Source of the DNA: Isoperla grammatica
Taxonomy: Eukaryota > Arthropoda > Insecta > Plecoptera > Perlodidae
Assembly: GCA_945910005.1 (NCBI GenBank)
Contig: CAMDTW010000479.1
Coordinates: 1-64,000 of the forward strand
Reading direction: 5' to 3'
Length of the DNA stretch: 64,000 nt
Shown here: piece after piece, positions 31,866 to 42,852 of the stretch
How positions within the stretch are numbered: position 1 is the stretch's first letter
Layout of the letters: each line of letters opens with the position of its first letter
The notes under the pieces: generated by a model
What the model was told of the DNA's origin: nothing
Seen by the model: the letters and a program-made list of their open reading frames with translations, nothing else
Database searches by the model: none
Made by a program: the position numbers and the translations under genes

Positions 31866-33284
31866 CTAGGAAAACGCTCCGCGTTGACAGATGAGCGATT
31901 TTTTTTAAAGTATCAAATCAAATAAATCATTTGCATATCATATTACTCTTAAAAAAGAAAAATACCTTTATAATAAACATATGATTTTGTACAAGATGGC
32001 GGATCAAGTAACAACCTTATAACTTGAGTATATTATTTCTTGATATGTTGCTAATAAATGCACGAAATATTATTTAAATCCATTAAGAAGTTTTCTTTGA
32101 AGAAATTAAAACCTTCAAGTTGATGGATTTCCGCATAATTTCATTCGACCGATGGTCTACTCAATAGGCTCTAATTCATAAACTATCAAACCTATCAGTG
32201 TATGGAAAATTTCATAATGTAGATACAGACTATATCTAATATTTAATATTGTTTAATAATACAATAACCCGCTTTTTAATCATAATAAAAGCTTTTTAAT
32301 TTGTCGACCAAGTTCGTTGTTAACTTTTGCATGTTTACCGTGAACGTCATAAAACATAACACGTCATTGTGGCCATTCTATGATAGCTATCAAAATTCCG
32401 AATACATTGTGAGAAAGGTCTGACTGCGTAAGCCATTTTGGGAGCATACTATGTGCATCTAACTTCAATGGTCCGCAAATGCGAATAATATCGGTGGAAC
32501 ACTGTAAAAACGAAGAAAATTACTGCCGTAAATAAACAATATTTGTTTATAACATGACGGTTAAAGCTAAAATTTTGAAACTGCTGTCGCGTGTTGGTAC
32601 TATTGATGTGGACTTAAATATAAAAAATTATTTATATCGGTTTGTTAGTTTAAATTTAATTAAATAAATAACAAAACATGTGTTTTAGTTGTTAATTTTT
32701 TGTAGGTTGGCATCTTACGTCATTGTAGCCATTCTATGACAGCTATCGAAATTCCAAATAATAATGAAAAAGGTATGATTGCGTACGCTCTTTTTGTGTT
32801 TACTATGTGCATCTAACTGCAAAAATCCGCAAATGCGAATGATATCGGTGGAACAGAAAAAATTATTACCGTAAAGAAACAATATTTTTTTATAACACGG
32901 CGGATCAATTTACAATTTTGAAACTATTATCGAGTGTTGGTACTGTTGATGTGAACCTACAAGTCAAACATCATTTAAATCCGTTTGTAAGTTTTCATTT
33001 AATTAAATAAATAAACAAATTTTATTTCTCAGTAATTAATTTTTTGTAGGTTGGCATCTTGACGAATTTTGCTGGTCATGTTAACAGCATCGAGTTTAGT
33101 AGTCATGAACGTTGCCCGAAAGTTTTAGCCAAATACGTCAAGCCGTTTGACCTGTGCGCGACGAACAAAATTTAGCGCACATACAGACATACATACATAC
33201 ATACAGACAGACATACAGACACACAGACAAAGCGCCGATCGAGTTGTATGGAAAGATTCACTTCGCTTCGCTACGCTCATCTAA
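31866..33284 (+). mobile_element. Non-coding element E (CTAGGAAAACGCTC ... GCTCATCTAA)
   Basis: The left end CTAGGAAAACGCTCCGCGTT and right end CGCTTCGCTACGCTCATCTAA match a short inverted copy at 49742-49978. The interior carries a 356-bp tandem duplication, plus CAAGCCGTTTGACC and ACATACAGACAGACA microsatellite near the right end. No open frame of note. It lies in the P-element intron. Class unknown; CTRR-like 3' ends occur in Helitrons, but no 5' TC or 3' hairpin is seen. Confidence 0.55.
32361..33064. repeat. 356-bp tandem duplication in element E
   Basis: CGTCATTGTGGCCATTCTAT at 32362 recurs as CGTCATTGTAGCCATTCTAT at 32718. Both copies contain TACTATGTGCATCTAACT, CGCAAATGCGAATRATATCG and TTTTTGTAGGTTGGCATCTT. 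A third partial copy (ATGGCGGATCAAGTAAC, AAATCCATTAAGAAGTTTTC) is at about 31995-32092. Confidence 0.85.
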
Positions 33285-33729
33285 TAACAGACAGTCAGTG
33301 GAAAGAAAATAATCATAATAAAGCAAAACAAAACTAATACTAATGATACATTATAATTGTAGTTACAAATAGGAACGATAATAAAAAAAATTGTTTCAAT
33401 TAGGAACGTAAGTATAGCACACAAAAAAGATATTATTAGCAAAGAAAATGAATACAAATAAGTTAAGACGCAAACAAAACTCATAATATCATAATGCATC
33501 ACAATAATATCATAACAAAAACAAATAGCATAATACAAGCAAAACAAAACTAATACTAATAATACATTATATTTGTAGTTACAAATAGGAACGATAATTA
33601 ATGAAAAATAGTTTTAATTAGGAACATAAATATAGCACACAAAAAACATATTATTAGCAAAGAAAATGAATACAAATAAGTTAAGATGCAAAACAAAACT
33701 GGATAGCTTTATAAAATTAATTCAAAAAT
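33285..33729 (-). other. LINE 3' untranslated region with internal duplication
   Basis: Follows the LINE stop codon at about 33730 on the minus strand. 33311-33475 and 33536-33700 are near-identical (CAAAACTAATACTAAT, AAATAGGAACGATAAT, TATTATTAGCAAAGAAAATG). Confidence 0.6.
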
Positions 33730-34489
33730 GTAAATTTATCCTATTAAAATCACGCACAAGTAACCAATCATTGACCTTTTTTTTAAATACAAATAAACTC
33801 GTGGCACTCTTTATTTCAAACGGAATTTCATAAAATATTTTTGGTCCTAGGTAGTCGACATGCCGCTGCCCCATTAACTTATATTAACGGGGTACAGTTA
33901 AGTTATATGTTGCGCCCAATAACGCACTCCTAGTTTTATGAGGCGGAGATGCATCTAAATAAGTTGAAGATTGATAAAATAAAAAATTTTGAAGGTATGT
34001 ATCAAAGTAGATTTTACATATATTTGCCTAATATCTAACACGTTTGTCATTTGGAATGTCAAGTCGGAAGAAAATTGTATATGTTTGTTTAAAATTATTT
34101 TTAGTAATAATTTTTGCATAGATATCAATGGTTTAAGGTATGATATGCTAACTCCGCCCCAGCCAATGATACCATATTGTAAGATATGTTGCCCCAAAGC
34201 TCTATAAACAGTCATCATTACCTTCCTATTTACACATTCCCTCAATCTATAAAAAACATACAGGATATTTCGAATTCTTTTTACTAAGGCAGCAACTTGC
34301 TCATTACATCTTAGGTGCTTATCTAACACAATTCCCAAATATTTTGCATTTTCTTTTGCTTCAATTTCATAACACTGGCATGTACTTTCACCTGAACAAT
34401 TTGATACCTGCAGTTTTAAAAATTTACGGTCAGGGAGTGTTTTCGAATCAATAGTAAAAGGCATATAAATAGTTTTACTTTCATTTAAT
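33730..34489 (-). pseudogene. LINE reverse transcriptase, C-terminal part
   Basis: Thumb and C-terminal region of a jockey-group LINE ORF2: KLNESKTIYMPFTIDSKTLP at the SINE junction, AKYLGIVLDKHLRCNEQVAA, LRECVNRKVMMTVYRALGQH, ILQYGIIGWGG. After a stop comes GQRHVDYLGPKIFYEIPFEI, then LFVFKKKVNDWLL near the end. LGI-x-LDxxLxWxxH and YGIxxWG are standard post-catalytic blocks. At least one stop near 33955. It belongs with 34799-35046 and 36562-36830, now separated by insertions. Confidence 0.85.
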
Positions 34490-34798
34490 TACCTGCCCAG
34501 GGGCTGCTACCTTGTCGTGGTGGGCAGGTTTGAGTGCTTCGATGATTCCTGGAGCTATGCCGGCGGAAGCGTATGCTTCTGGTAGGGCCACCCTAGCCGG
34601 ACAGGTCGAGGAGGAAAAGTCAGACGAAATGCAGTCCACATCATCCCCACTCCCTTTTCCTCCCTCTTTCTCTATCCTGCCACTTGCCTCTTTCCTCCAA
34701 ACAGACCCCTATTTCACCTTCATCTATCACCCACTCATTGTCTCGATTAGCCTCGTTGCAAAAATATGAGACGTTAAGCCCAAATATCTATCAATCTT
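34490..34798 (+). repeat. SINE-like repeat, type B, inside LINE
   Basis: Head CCTGCCCAGGGGCTGCTACC, tail AAATATCTATCAATC. It splits the LINE frame between WLQDNLL and KLNESKTIY, so the insertion is in coding sequence. No clear long target duplication. Confidence 0.85.
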
Positions 34799-35046
34799 AG
34801 CAGATTATCTTGTAACCACTCATAAATAATTTTTAACTCCAGATTTGCATGCATAAAGACTTAGTGCCAGTTTTCACTTGTAAAAATCAAGACCGTATCA
34901 TCAGCATAAGTTAAAATCTTCCCGATAATTTTAATATCACACATATCATTTATATATAACAAAAAGATCGGCCCCAGTACGGTTCCTTGTGGAACTCCAT
35001 ATTTAATTATGTTTGGTACACTCAAAGTGTTTTCAATTTTAACCAT
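34799..35046 (-). pseudogene. LINE reverse transcriptase, catalytic YADD part
   Basis: Read on minus: VKIENTLSVPNIIKYGVPQG, TVLGPIFLLYINDMC, ILTYADDTVLIF, then NLELKIIYEWLQDNLL. The VPQGxxLGPxLFLxYINDM and YADD blocks are palm motifs with the catalytic Asp pair. One stop follows ENWH. Continuous with 33730-34489 once the SINE is ignored. Confidence 0.9.
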
Positions 35047-36575
35047 ATCTTTTCAACTCGGTTTTTGGTACTAATCCACCTTGGATTATACCGGAACCGG
35101 TTATGATTGATTGATTAATGGGGCTTAACGTCTCATATTTATGCAACGATGGCTAATCGAGACGATGAGCGGGTGATAATGAAGATGAGAAAGATAATAA
35201 TGAAGAATAAAGCCACATCCGAATCAGATCCATTGTACGTCGCGTGAGTTGTCATACGGGAGTCCAGCAAGGGAGGGCAGGGCCAAGAGGGAGGAGAAAT
35301 ATTCAATGGGACAGTGGGGGGGAAAGGGGATTGGGGTGTGGACTGCACTTCGTCTGACTTCTCCTCCTCGACCAGTCCAGCTAGGGTGGCCCTACCAGAA
35401 GCATATGCTTCCGCCGGCATAGCTCTCGGGATCAACAAAGCACGCAAACCTGCCCACCGCGATAAGGTAGCAGTCCCTGGGCAGGAACCGGTTATGAGAT
35501 TTGATCTTTGTCGTTTTGATAAATTTTCTACTTTGGATTTAAAATTCAAAATTCACTTTCTGGAAATTTGCCATGAACACCGTGGGTTTACTTTGGTGTT
35601 CACAGATGGCTCCAAATTGACAACAAGGTAGGATGTAGCTTTTATTGCTCCGCCTTAACTGAACAATTCAGGTTACACGACATGTGTTCAGTTTTCACCG
35701 CAGAGTTGGTCGCCATTCGCGAAGCTCTGAAATATATATCACGTTCTCCAAAGGGTAAGTTTTTAATTTGTTCGGATAGCATGAGTGGACTTCAAGCAAT
35801 TTGTGTCATGTATTCCGTCCATCACTTGGTCCAAGACATTCAGTTTTATCTGGAGAAACTTAATTCGAGGAATTATACTATCGAATTTTGCTGGCTACCT
35901 GGACACGTGGGAATCGAAGGAAACGAATTGGCCGATCAGGCTGCAAAGGCAGCCTGTCAACATCGCCATGTTGACTTCTATATCGTCCATGTTCCAGATG
36001 TCAAGAGTTCGCTCAAACAAGTCATTTTAGATAAACAACAAGCTGCTTGGGACCAAGTGCAACTGAACAAGTTGCACAGTGTGATGCCTAAATTAATCAA
36101 TAAAGTCCGACCTCCAACTTCCCGTCTTTCTCGCCGGGAAGAGGTTGTGTTGGCACGGGCTCGCATTGGCCACACTCGTTTGACTCATGGCTATCTCCTC
36201 ACTAGAGAAAAAGTTGTCCCAAAATGTGACACTTGTGACGTTACTCTGACTGTACGTCACATATTGTCAGAATGTACCAAACATGATGTGTTGAAAACAC
36301 AATTAAAGCTTTCCCCGTTGTATGAAGAACTTTTATTATTCGAGAATTGTGATTAACTTTTAAAATTTCTTGTCCGCACACAGTTTTTCCAACAATTTTA
36401 AAAATTCATTACAACCAATTATAAATATAAAATAATATAAATTCATATAAAATTAAAACATAATTACTACTTTCATAGTTCCTTAATTACTTAGCTTGCA
36501 AAACACCATCTTGGTGGCGCAAAATGACCTTACTGGTTGAAGCGCCCTTAAACCCAATAAATTAAAAAAAAAACA
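35047..36575 (+). pseudogene. LINE ORF2 3' part with RNase H domain (I/Outcast-like), 5'-truncated
   Basis: Inserted in the antisense LINE. It starts TNPPWIIPEPV (interrupted by a SINE at 35107-35485) and continues MRFDLCRFDKFSTLDLKFKI and LVFTDGSK (first RNase H Asp). A frameshift near 35630 leads to CSVFTAELVAIREALKYIS (Glu), FLICSDSMSGLQAI (Asp), WLPGHVGIEGNELADQAAKA (His and Asp) and a C-terminal zinc motif CDTCDVTLTVRHILSECTKH. It stops at 36354-36356; an AT-rich 3' untranslated region ends in GCGCCCTTAAACCCAATAAA and an A-run at about 36570. All four RNase H acidic positions and the PGHxGxxGNExAD block are present. RNase H after RT is characteristic of I-group LINEs. Confidence 0.85.
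35107..35485 (-). repeat. SINE-like repeat, hybrid AB, with 12-bp target duplication
   Basis: AACCGGTTATGA lies at 35095-35106 and again at 35486-35497. The tail TTGATTGATTAATGGGGC is at the plus-strand start and the head TGGGCAGG at the end. Removing the element rejoins the RNase H LINE reading IPEPVMRFD. Confidence 0.95.
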
Positions 36576-36830
36576 TTTTTTCTCGACCCGCAAGGTAACT
36601 TCGAAACAAATCAAGAGGCAACCCCCGAATACCCAATTTCTCTAGTTTTTGAATCAATATCTTGTGATCAACAGTATCAAAGGCCTTGGCCAGATCTAAA
36701 AAGACGGCCAATACCTTCTTGTTTCTATCAAGACTACTATACAAGTGGCTCGTTAATTGATATATTGCATCATCCGTGCTCATTCCGTGCCTGAAACCGT
36801 ACTGGTTTTGAGACATAATCGACACCGGAC
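36562..36830 (-). pseudogene. LINE reverse transcriptase, finger region (5'-truncated LINE)
   Basis: SQNQYGFRHGMSTDDAIYQL, then LDRNKKVLAVFLDLAKAFDT (first catalytic Asp in FLDL) and VDHKILIQKLEKLGIRGLPL. The LINE is truncated at about 36830. It is separated from its palm domain by the plus-strand LINE fragment. The junction REK is followed by VKIEN at 35046 once the inserted LINE is removed. Confidence 0.85.
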
Positions 36831-36929
36831 GTGTAAGTACACGTATACATGTAGTTATGATGAAATTATTCCTAGTTTTTTAGTTCGGTTTGGTGTCGAT
36901 TACATGAAATTACCATATTTTTGTCAGCA

Positions 36930-37261
36930 ATTCCAACCCCCAACAGTTCGTGGCTGGATAATATCTATAAAGAGCATGCAAATGTTGTGGCCACACTTGA
37001 AAGCAGCTGGTTTCAAGTACCTCAACATGCGCGTGCTCAACCAGGATGGGCTTGAGAATTTGTTTGGGGAAATCCGTGTAAACGGTGCCCAAAACACAAA
37101 CCCAACATGTCCACAGTTTGTTGGGTCACTTAAGACAAGTGTTCTTAACAATCTGTCCAGCCAATGTTCTCGAGGTGCAAACTGTGAGGAAGACGAAGGC
37201 CAACTACTGAGCAACCTCATGTCTCTTGGAGATCAAAGATGTGCCCCTTCTTGAACCTCAG
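36930..37261 (+). pseudogene. P-element transposase (THAP9-like), late exon
   Basis: From the acceptor TTTTGTCAG: QFQPPTVRGWIISIKSMQML, FKYLNMRVLNQDGLENLFGE (the QDxLENLF block with the third catalytic acidic residue), GAQNTNPTCPQFVGSLKTSV, then SRGANCEEDEGQ. One frame change is needed before CLLEIKDVPLLEPQ and the donor CAG/GTAAGG at 37261. Confidence 0.85.
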
Positions 37262-37361
37262 GTAAGGTTACCTACTAACATGAAACATAATATAGCCTAC
37301 ATGTGGTAGACACGTACACTATGTGCATTTAATGTTTTTAAAACTGTTCTGTTTCTTAAAG

Positions 37362-37910
37362 GTTATGCGACCAAACGACCGCAGTGATACGGGCTTGCGA
37401 CTTCGAGACCTTCCAGTTACGGCCGAGGAGGTCTTGGTCTGCGGGTTGAGACGCCAACCGGTGGCGTATATCTGCGGATACATCGCAAAACGTGTGCTGG
37501 CCAAGGGGACTTGTACGGAGTGCAAGTTATCCCTGGTAACAAGTGACCTCACAGAGGACCACATGTTTATTTCTCTGCGCGAGTACAATATGCAGGCAGC
37601 CCACCTGCAGTACCCAACAAGAGATATGGTAACTGCCCTGGAACTCCTAATAGCTCTGTTTCGGGCTAATATCAGCGATCTCGCATACTTGCGAGATGTT
37701 GGCTGCAAGCTGAAGGAGATTTTCAAAGGAGGTGTGGACTTCAGTTGGATTGCCTGTGCCACACACAAAGAAGACATAGTGCATGCCATCCTCTTGCTAT
37801 TTACCCGCATGTCGCTGCATACTTACTGCAAAAGGCGCAACAGAATGATGGCGGGGAGAGCAAGGGCTACGCGCAACCAAAAACGTATGAAGATAGTAAA
37901 ACAGCTGTGA
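37362..37910 (+). pseudogene. P-element transposase (THAP9-like), last exon
   Basis: After CTTAAAG, an open frame to the stop at 37908-37910 reads VMRPNDRSDTGLRLRDLPVT, QPVAYICGYIAKRVLAKGTC, TECKLSLV and FSWIACATHKEDIVHAILLL, then a basic tail with RNQKRMKIVKQL. The YxxGYxxKK and CxxC pair are the C-terminal P-element block. This exon alone has no frame disruption. The downstream end of the element is not visible; a Harbinger terminus starts 55 bp later. Confidence 0.8.
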
Positions 37911-37964
37911 GTAGGCCTATGTACCACATACCCACACATACAGTGAACGTGCTCTGGACCCTTA

Positions 37965-38182
37965 TGGTGGGTTAACAGCTACGCGTTGCGATCGAAGCGA
38001 GGGCGCGAGCTCCAATCAGCGGCCGAGTTTCACGCGCAAACCTTCGCGCCAGACATGGTTCAAGTTTATGTTTTCTCGCGTCGCGTCTCCCCACGGCCAC
38101 CTCGATTGATTGACATTCACGCTAGCATTTACGTACAACCAAGTGGCAGTGCTCTTGTCATGTTGTATTCAAACAAATAACA
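37965..38182 (+). mobile_element. Harbinger-type left terminus and subterminal region
   Basis: TTA (37962-37964), then TGGTGGGTTAACAGCTACGC and GTTGCGATCG. It resembles the inverted terminus ending at 62032 (TGGTTCGTTTACAGCTACGC on minus) and the copy at 6687. Moderate CpG content; leads directly into a MADF-domain exon. Confidence 0.75.
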
Positions 38183-38680
38183 ATGGCCGACAGTCTAGAA
38201 GGTAATTTGGATTACGAGCTAGTTTTCGCTGTCGAAAAAGAGCCCTCTATCTGGGACGCTAGTAACCCGGGTTACAAGAACAGCGATGTCCGTGCTCTTG
38301 CATGGACTTAAATATGCAGCAGCATCGGAGCAGGAGGTAAGCAAAACCATTCTCTAGCCCTAGTTTGGCCTAGGCCTGGGCCTACCTAACCTATACATGC
38401 CTAGGCCTATCTATTTAATTATGATTCTAATCAGTGATAGAACTGAAAGCTAGGAAATACAAGATATTTGATTAATTGTGAATTTAAAAACGTACACTCA
38501 TTTCATATTTTCGTGTTGGGTATTTTCAGATCGTGACGTGAAATATTGTCCTGCCAGGTTTAAGGCAATCCGAGATAAACTAGTCAGAAGGAACAAGAGC
38601 CTCCCCAGTGGATCGGGGGCTAAGGCACTGAAGCCATGGGGCCTGTCACCTTGCTTGGGGTTCTTGGCAGGAAGTGAGTT
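38183..38680 (+). pseudogene. MADF-domain protein of Harbinger element, exons 1-2
   Basis: ATG 38183: MADSLEGNLDYELVFAVEKE, then PSIWDASNPGYKNSDVRALA and W. These are the first helices of a MADF/SANT domain (xLVxAVExxPxLWDxxxxxYK). A stop at 38309-38311 can be bypassed only by a frame change to KYAAASEQE before the donor GAG/GTAAGC (38336). Exon 2 (from 38530) gives DRDVKYCPARFKAIRDKLVR, RNKSLPSGSGAKALKPWG and FLAG, the rest of the MADF domain. It is cut at about 38686 by an inserted hAT-like element. MADF proteins act as DNA-binding partners of Harbinger transposases. Confidence 0.7.
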
Positions 38681-38686
38681 TGTAGA

Positions 38687-39673
38687 CAGGGCCGGTTCGA
38701 GTGATTTTCTCATGCATAAACGAGATCAATTTTTGCCCCCCCCCCCCCCCCCGCAAAAAGGTATGAGCTGATTGATTGATTAATGGGGCTTAACGTCTCA
38801 TATTTGTGCAACTATGGCTAATCGAGACGATGAGCGGGTGATAATGGAGATGGGAAAGATGATGATGAAGAATAAAGCCACATCCGAATCAGATCCATTG
38901 TACGTCACGTGGGTCGTCATACGGGAGTCCAGCAAGGGAGGGCAGGGCCAAGTGCAAGGAGAAATATTCAGTGGGACAGTGGAGGGGGAGGGGGGGGGGG
39001 GGAGACAGGGTCTCGTATGAGCTGAGCTGTACCATTGCTGTACTTGGAAATTATATGCGTAATAGAAAAAAAAAAAATCAAACATTTTGTTCACAAACAT
39101 TAACTTTTTATAGGTGCAAATGTTTTCTGCTGCCGAGTGTTAACATACAAACTACACTAGGCCTATTACAATTAGCCTCAATAGATTAATTAATTATACA
39201 TTAGGCCTATATATTAATAAAAACACTATAAATTAAGAACTGTGTTATCGTGGTTATTGCTTCATAGGCCTATAAGTAGATATTAATCATCATAAGTTAA
39301 GAGTAAGACACACCTTGATTACGGTATCAACTTGCCTTGTAGCAAAGGTTTCGCCCAAGTTACTAAAAGTTCACTTTTCTGGCCTTTAAAGATGCAAAGT
39401 CGCCAACAAGATCATCCATTTCAATTTCTTTTGCGATTTTCGTCTCTATTGATATCATTACTATGGTAAAATTACCAAGATTTGTGTTGTGTTATCCTTA
39501 ATATTGTGGAGAAGCTTGAAATATAATATTATTTAACTGTTTGATTAACCAGACCACCTACTGACGTAAAAAGTCGCCTTTAATACAATTTGTAGTAGGT
39601 AATTCAAATCATAAAAAGCCGCCCCTGGACAAGTGCCGCCCTTAGCAGTCGATTACGCCTAAAACCGGCCTTG
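38687..39673. mobile_element. Possible hAT element (CAGGGCCGG ends)
   Basis: CAGGGCCGGTTCGAG at 38687 and CTAAAACCGGCCTTG ending 39673 are inverted hAT-type ends. The flanks TTTGTAGA and TATGTAAG match at only 5 of 8 positions, so the pairing is uncertain. It carries a C18 tract and the SINE at 38772. No transposase. Confidence 0.45.
38772..39014 (-). repeat. SINE-like repeat, type A, 5'-truncated, 11-bp target duplication
   Basis: GTATGAGCTGA at 38761-38771 and 39015-39025. Tail at the plus-strand start; the head is missing beyond GACAGGGTCT. Confidence 0.93.
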
Positions 39674-39981
39674 TATGTAAGTCTGTGCATACCTAGATGT
39701 GCATTTGGGCCTGCCAGCCTGCTTTTAACTGTTTGTTTGTTTGTTTTTAGCCTTGTTTTTATTACCTTCCAGTGGATCAAGTAACTGGGTCAAGCAACTG
39801 GATGGAGCAAGTGGATCAAGCAACTGACCTACGCATAGTCTTAACTAACAACTAGTCTAACTGCTTACAACTCTACTAACCTGACACTAACTACTAACTA
39901 CTCTGGCATTTTTGACTGGGAAGATTAGATGCAGAAAGTGAGGGTGTACCTGGGTGAAATATATTTGGCTTGCCAGCGTGC
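39674..39981. other. No gene seen
   Basis: Short repeats of GGATCAAGCAACTG type near 39770-39830 and a T-rich acceptor-like TTTTTAG at 39744-39750. No open frame. Confidence 0.35.
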
Positions 39982-40434
39982 TAATAGTCCTTTGCATAAC
40001 GCTCGAAAAAGGCCTGGTCGGTATAAAATTTGGGTCAAAGGATGACATATATCAAATGAAAGCTTGAGACGAGTACTTTTCAAAAAACCATGATATACCT
40101 CTGGCAAATCCAGCTTTCTATGTCAAAACCAGGGTCAAAAGTCAAATTTGTAATGTTTTTAATAATTTTTAATTTAATAATGAAACATGTTTGCAAGTTT
40201 AAAAATACTCTATTAGTAAGATAAATGTATAAAGTTTATTACAAAAAAATTAAATTACCTACTTACCTTTTTTGACCTTGATTGGGGTCAATTTCCTCAA
40301 AATGGGTAATTTCTAAACTTTTCTTCGATTTATTGGCCAATATTCATTATATCAACGTAATTACTCATTAATACGTTAAAATGAATATTTCTTATTTTTA
40401 TCACATTGTTTTCACGGTATTCATTCAAAATGGT

Positions 40435-40446
40435 GGTCAAAGGTCA
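40435..40446 (+). promoter_or_regulatory. GGTCAAAGGTCA (DR1-type) motif in arm
   Basis: Perfect direct repeat of GGTCA with one spacer base; its inverted counterpart TGACCTTTGACC is at 45294-45305 in the other arm. Nuclear receptors bind such sites in animals. Function here unknown. Confidence 0.3.
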
Positions 40447-40809
40447 ATGGGTAAGTATCGTCAAACTAGGTCTAGTAACTAAAATATTACTTGTGGGTAC
40501 TCTAAAGACGCAGAATTTTAACTGCAATTACAATAACGAATAATAATATCATGTTTTAATCGTAAGAGAATGTAATTATCATATAACTTATAAACTACTT
40601 AAGATTGTTACTGAATTTCTAATTAATGTCCTCAGACATCAGGGTATTCTTAAATGGGTGTGCAACTGCAATAAAATACATTTTTAGAAAAGAGCATGAC
40701 CATGCTGAGATACGTGATATGATACTAGTATTATGTTATATCTACCTTAGCAGTCACTGTCCAAGTTGTCAGATTAATCACCTTCTGACTCACTGGAATT
40801 CTCATGCTG

Positions 40810-40843
40810 GCTACTGGTACTGGTACTGGTACTGGTACTGGTA
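40810..40843 (+). repeat. (TACTGG)n microsatellite
   Basis: Five to six perfect TACTGG units in the left arm, absent from the right arm; it arose after arm duplication. Confidence 0.9.
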
Positions 40844-40881
40844 TTTGTACAATCCTTCAGCTTACAAGCGTGGGTACACTT

Positions 40882-41209
40882 TTATTGATTGGCCAAACAC
40901 TCACATGTCGGCATCTTGCAAACACGGCAACAGTTACAGACTAGGAGATCCATAACGGTCAAAGGTACTGGAGCTCCAATCATCCACTCGTGGCTCAGAT
41001 CTCCTTCTGCCGTGGTTTCCCATCCATAGTCACGCGGATTAGGAACATCAGGGTTGGCGTCCAAACAACGTATCCAGACCGCTGTTTGGTATAGTTAGCT
41101 CGCAGCCGCAGGATTTGAAGCAGTAGACAATCGTTTCAAGGTGGTAGCTGATTAGTCTTAATATCATCACATTTACTTTTAAAAAGCTCGTAGGGCAGCT
41201 GGTTGACGC
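40882..41209 (-). pseudogene. CXC-type C-terminal coding, left arm of foldback 2
   Basis: Read on minus: ANPDVPNPRDYGWETTAEGD, LSHEWMIGAPVPLTVMDLLV, CNCCRVCKMPTCECLANQ. The CNC..C....C.C cluster resembles CXC spacing. Upstream codons, matching YELFRSKCDDMKSNQLPPC of the right arm, are decayed. The arm end at 41209 marks where the inverted similarity stops. Confidence 0.65.
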
Positions 41210-41322
41210 TTGACTACCAAAAATCAAACACACCTCGAAGATGTGTAAAAACTAGCGAGTTCGTTGGGATTCAAAGAATGTAATACCCTCCCTGACCTCC
41301 TGCACTGGTTGTGACAAAGGTT

Positions 41323-42574
41323 CAGGGGCGGACTGGCAGGTACGGAACTACGGAAACCTGTACGGGGCCCCCCGGGTGGGGGCCCCCTTGAGGGCCACCA
41401 CCCAACCCCTGAAAATATCTTACGCTATAGATTATGAAACAATATAGTAAGAAGAGCATAATATGTATCTCATATCAGTGAAAAGGGACACATGGAGTTA
41501 TATAGACCATCTAGAAGTGCTACAAAGATTTCCGCTTTCTTCCTCAGAGCTTACTTTTTTATAGTTTAGTTTGAAATATAAAACATGCCAGTGCTGGAAA
41601 TTTCTTTAATTTAATTTTTTAAGTGGTGTCACAGTTCAGCATGTTGTTCGACACACCTATCATCATTTATCGATTTTTACACGTGTTTATATGCGTTCTA
41701 GACAAATTAATAGGAAACAAGAACCTTCAAGATTTCTACTCGCTAGCTCGCTACTTCAGAGTGACTTTTGATAGTTTGCGAGTAAACTTTGTTATATCTG
41801 AAAGTACCATTTTGCCCATTTATAATAGAATAGGCTCATGTAAAAATGAAATAGAGTTTTTAAGTCGTGTGTCTTTACAAACCCACTTTCCGTAAAATAG
41901 CTGACTGAAAATCGGGTTGATCACGTGTCTATAAGCGTTCAAAATTTAAAAAGTCGAACTTTGTGGCAATATCTACCGGCGCCTACTAAAATCCGATCCA
42001 GCGCAGCACTAGCCATAAGATTACTTCTCAAATGACAGGATCGAACTCCTATCCTAGACCTATGACGTAAGAAATTATCAGTGTAATATTGACTTTACTT
42101 TAATTGTTTTTCATGATAGGATTTCGCCTCAAAATGCGTTTTAGTCCACTAAGCATCATGCAGGGCCGAAAATTTTTTCGCCTTCGGCGACGTTGCCTCC
42201 GGCGGCAGGGGCTTGGCACTCGACCCACCTACATACCCAGCTACAACACTCGTTCCACGAGTACAAATTACACGATGCGAGTGGACAACTAGCAGTTTAT
42301 ATTTGTAGAGGGTTGGGAAACAATTTAGTTTGAAAGATACGATTGCCAGTTTTGGGAAAGGTTCTTCATCAATTTCGTTTTTGAAAGTGGTGTTCACAGT
42401 TCAACATGTTGTTCCACATAACTATCATCATTTTTCGATTTTTAAACGTGTTTATATGCGTTCTAACAAAATGGTAAGCTGAAAAATGTTCGCCTCCGGC
42501 GGCTGGGGCTTCGCCCCAGACCCCTTAAAGCTTCGCCAAGTCCCGGGGGCCCTTACCCCCCCAGTCCGCCTCTG
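41323..42574. mobile_element. hAT-like element 1 with exact 8-bp duplication
   Basis: CAAAGGTT at 41315-41322 and 42575-42582. Ends CAGGGGCGGACTGGC and CCAGTCCGCCTCTG. Internal direct repeats (CACAGTTCAGCATGTTGTTC and CACAGTTCAACATGTTGTTC) lie near 41630 and 42390. GGCTTCGCC-type palindromes sit near the right end. No transposase; non-autonomous. Confidence 0.93.
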
Positions 42575-42852
42575 CAAAGGTTGGAATTCATAGTCGGCCA
42601 CTTAACCTAGAGGCACCCAATGTTGCTATGGATATGTTTTCTATATGGGAAATGACATGTATGAAACTGTTACCTTGTATGTTAAGAACGGGCGCATCCA
42701 GTGGCGGTTTTTGAGCTCAACATCAGGTGTGCAATTCCCCAAAACGAGGTGGCGCGGAACAGCTGGGGTCTGGGGCGAAGCCCCAGCCGCCGGAGGCAAA
42801 TTCGTCGTAGACGAATTTTTTTTGGGGGGGACTGTTAATTTTAATGGCCTAA

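Noticed and set aside
33281..33547. Hydrophobic 88-codon frame as a membrane protein
   Set aside because: It is antisense AT-rich LINE 3' untranslated sequence and is repeated 225 bp away.
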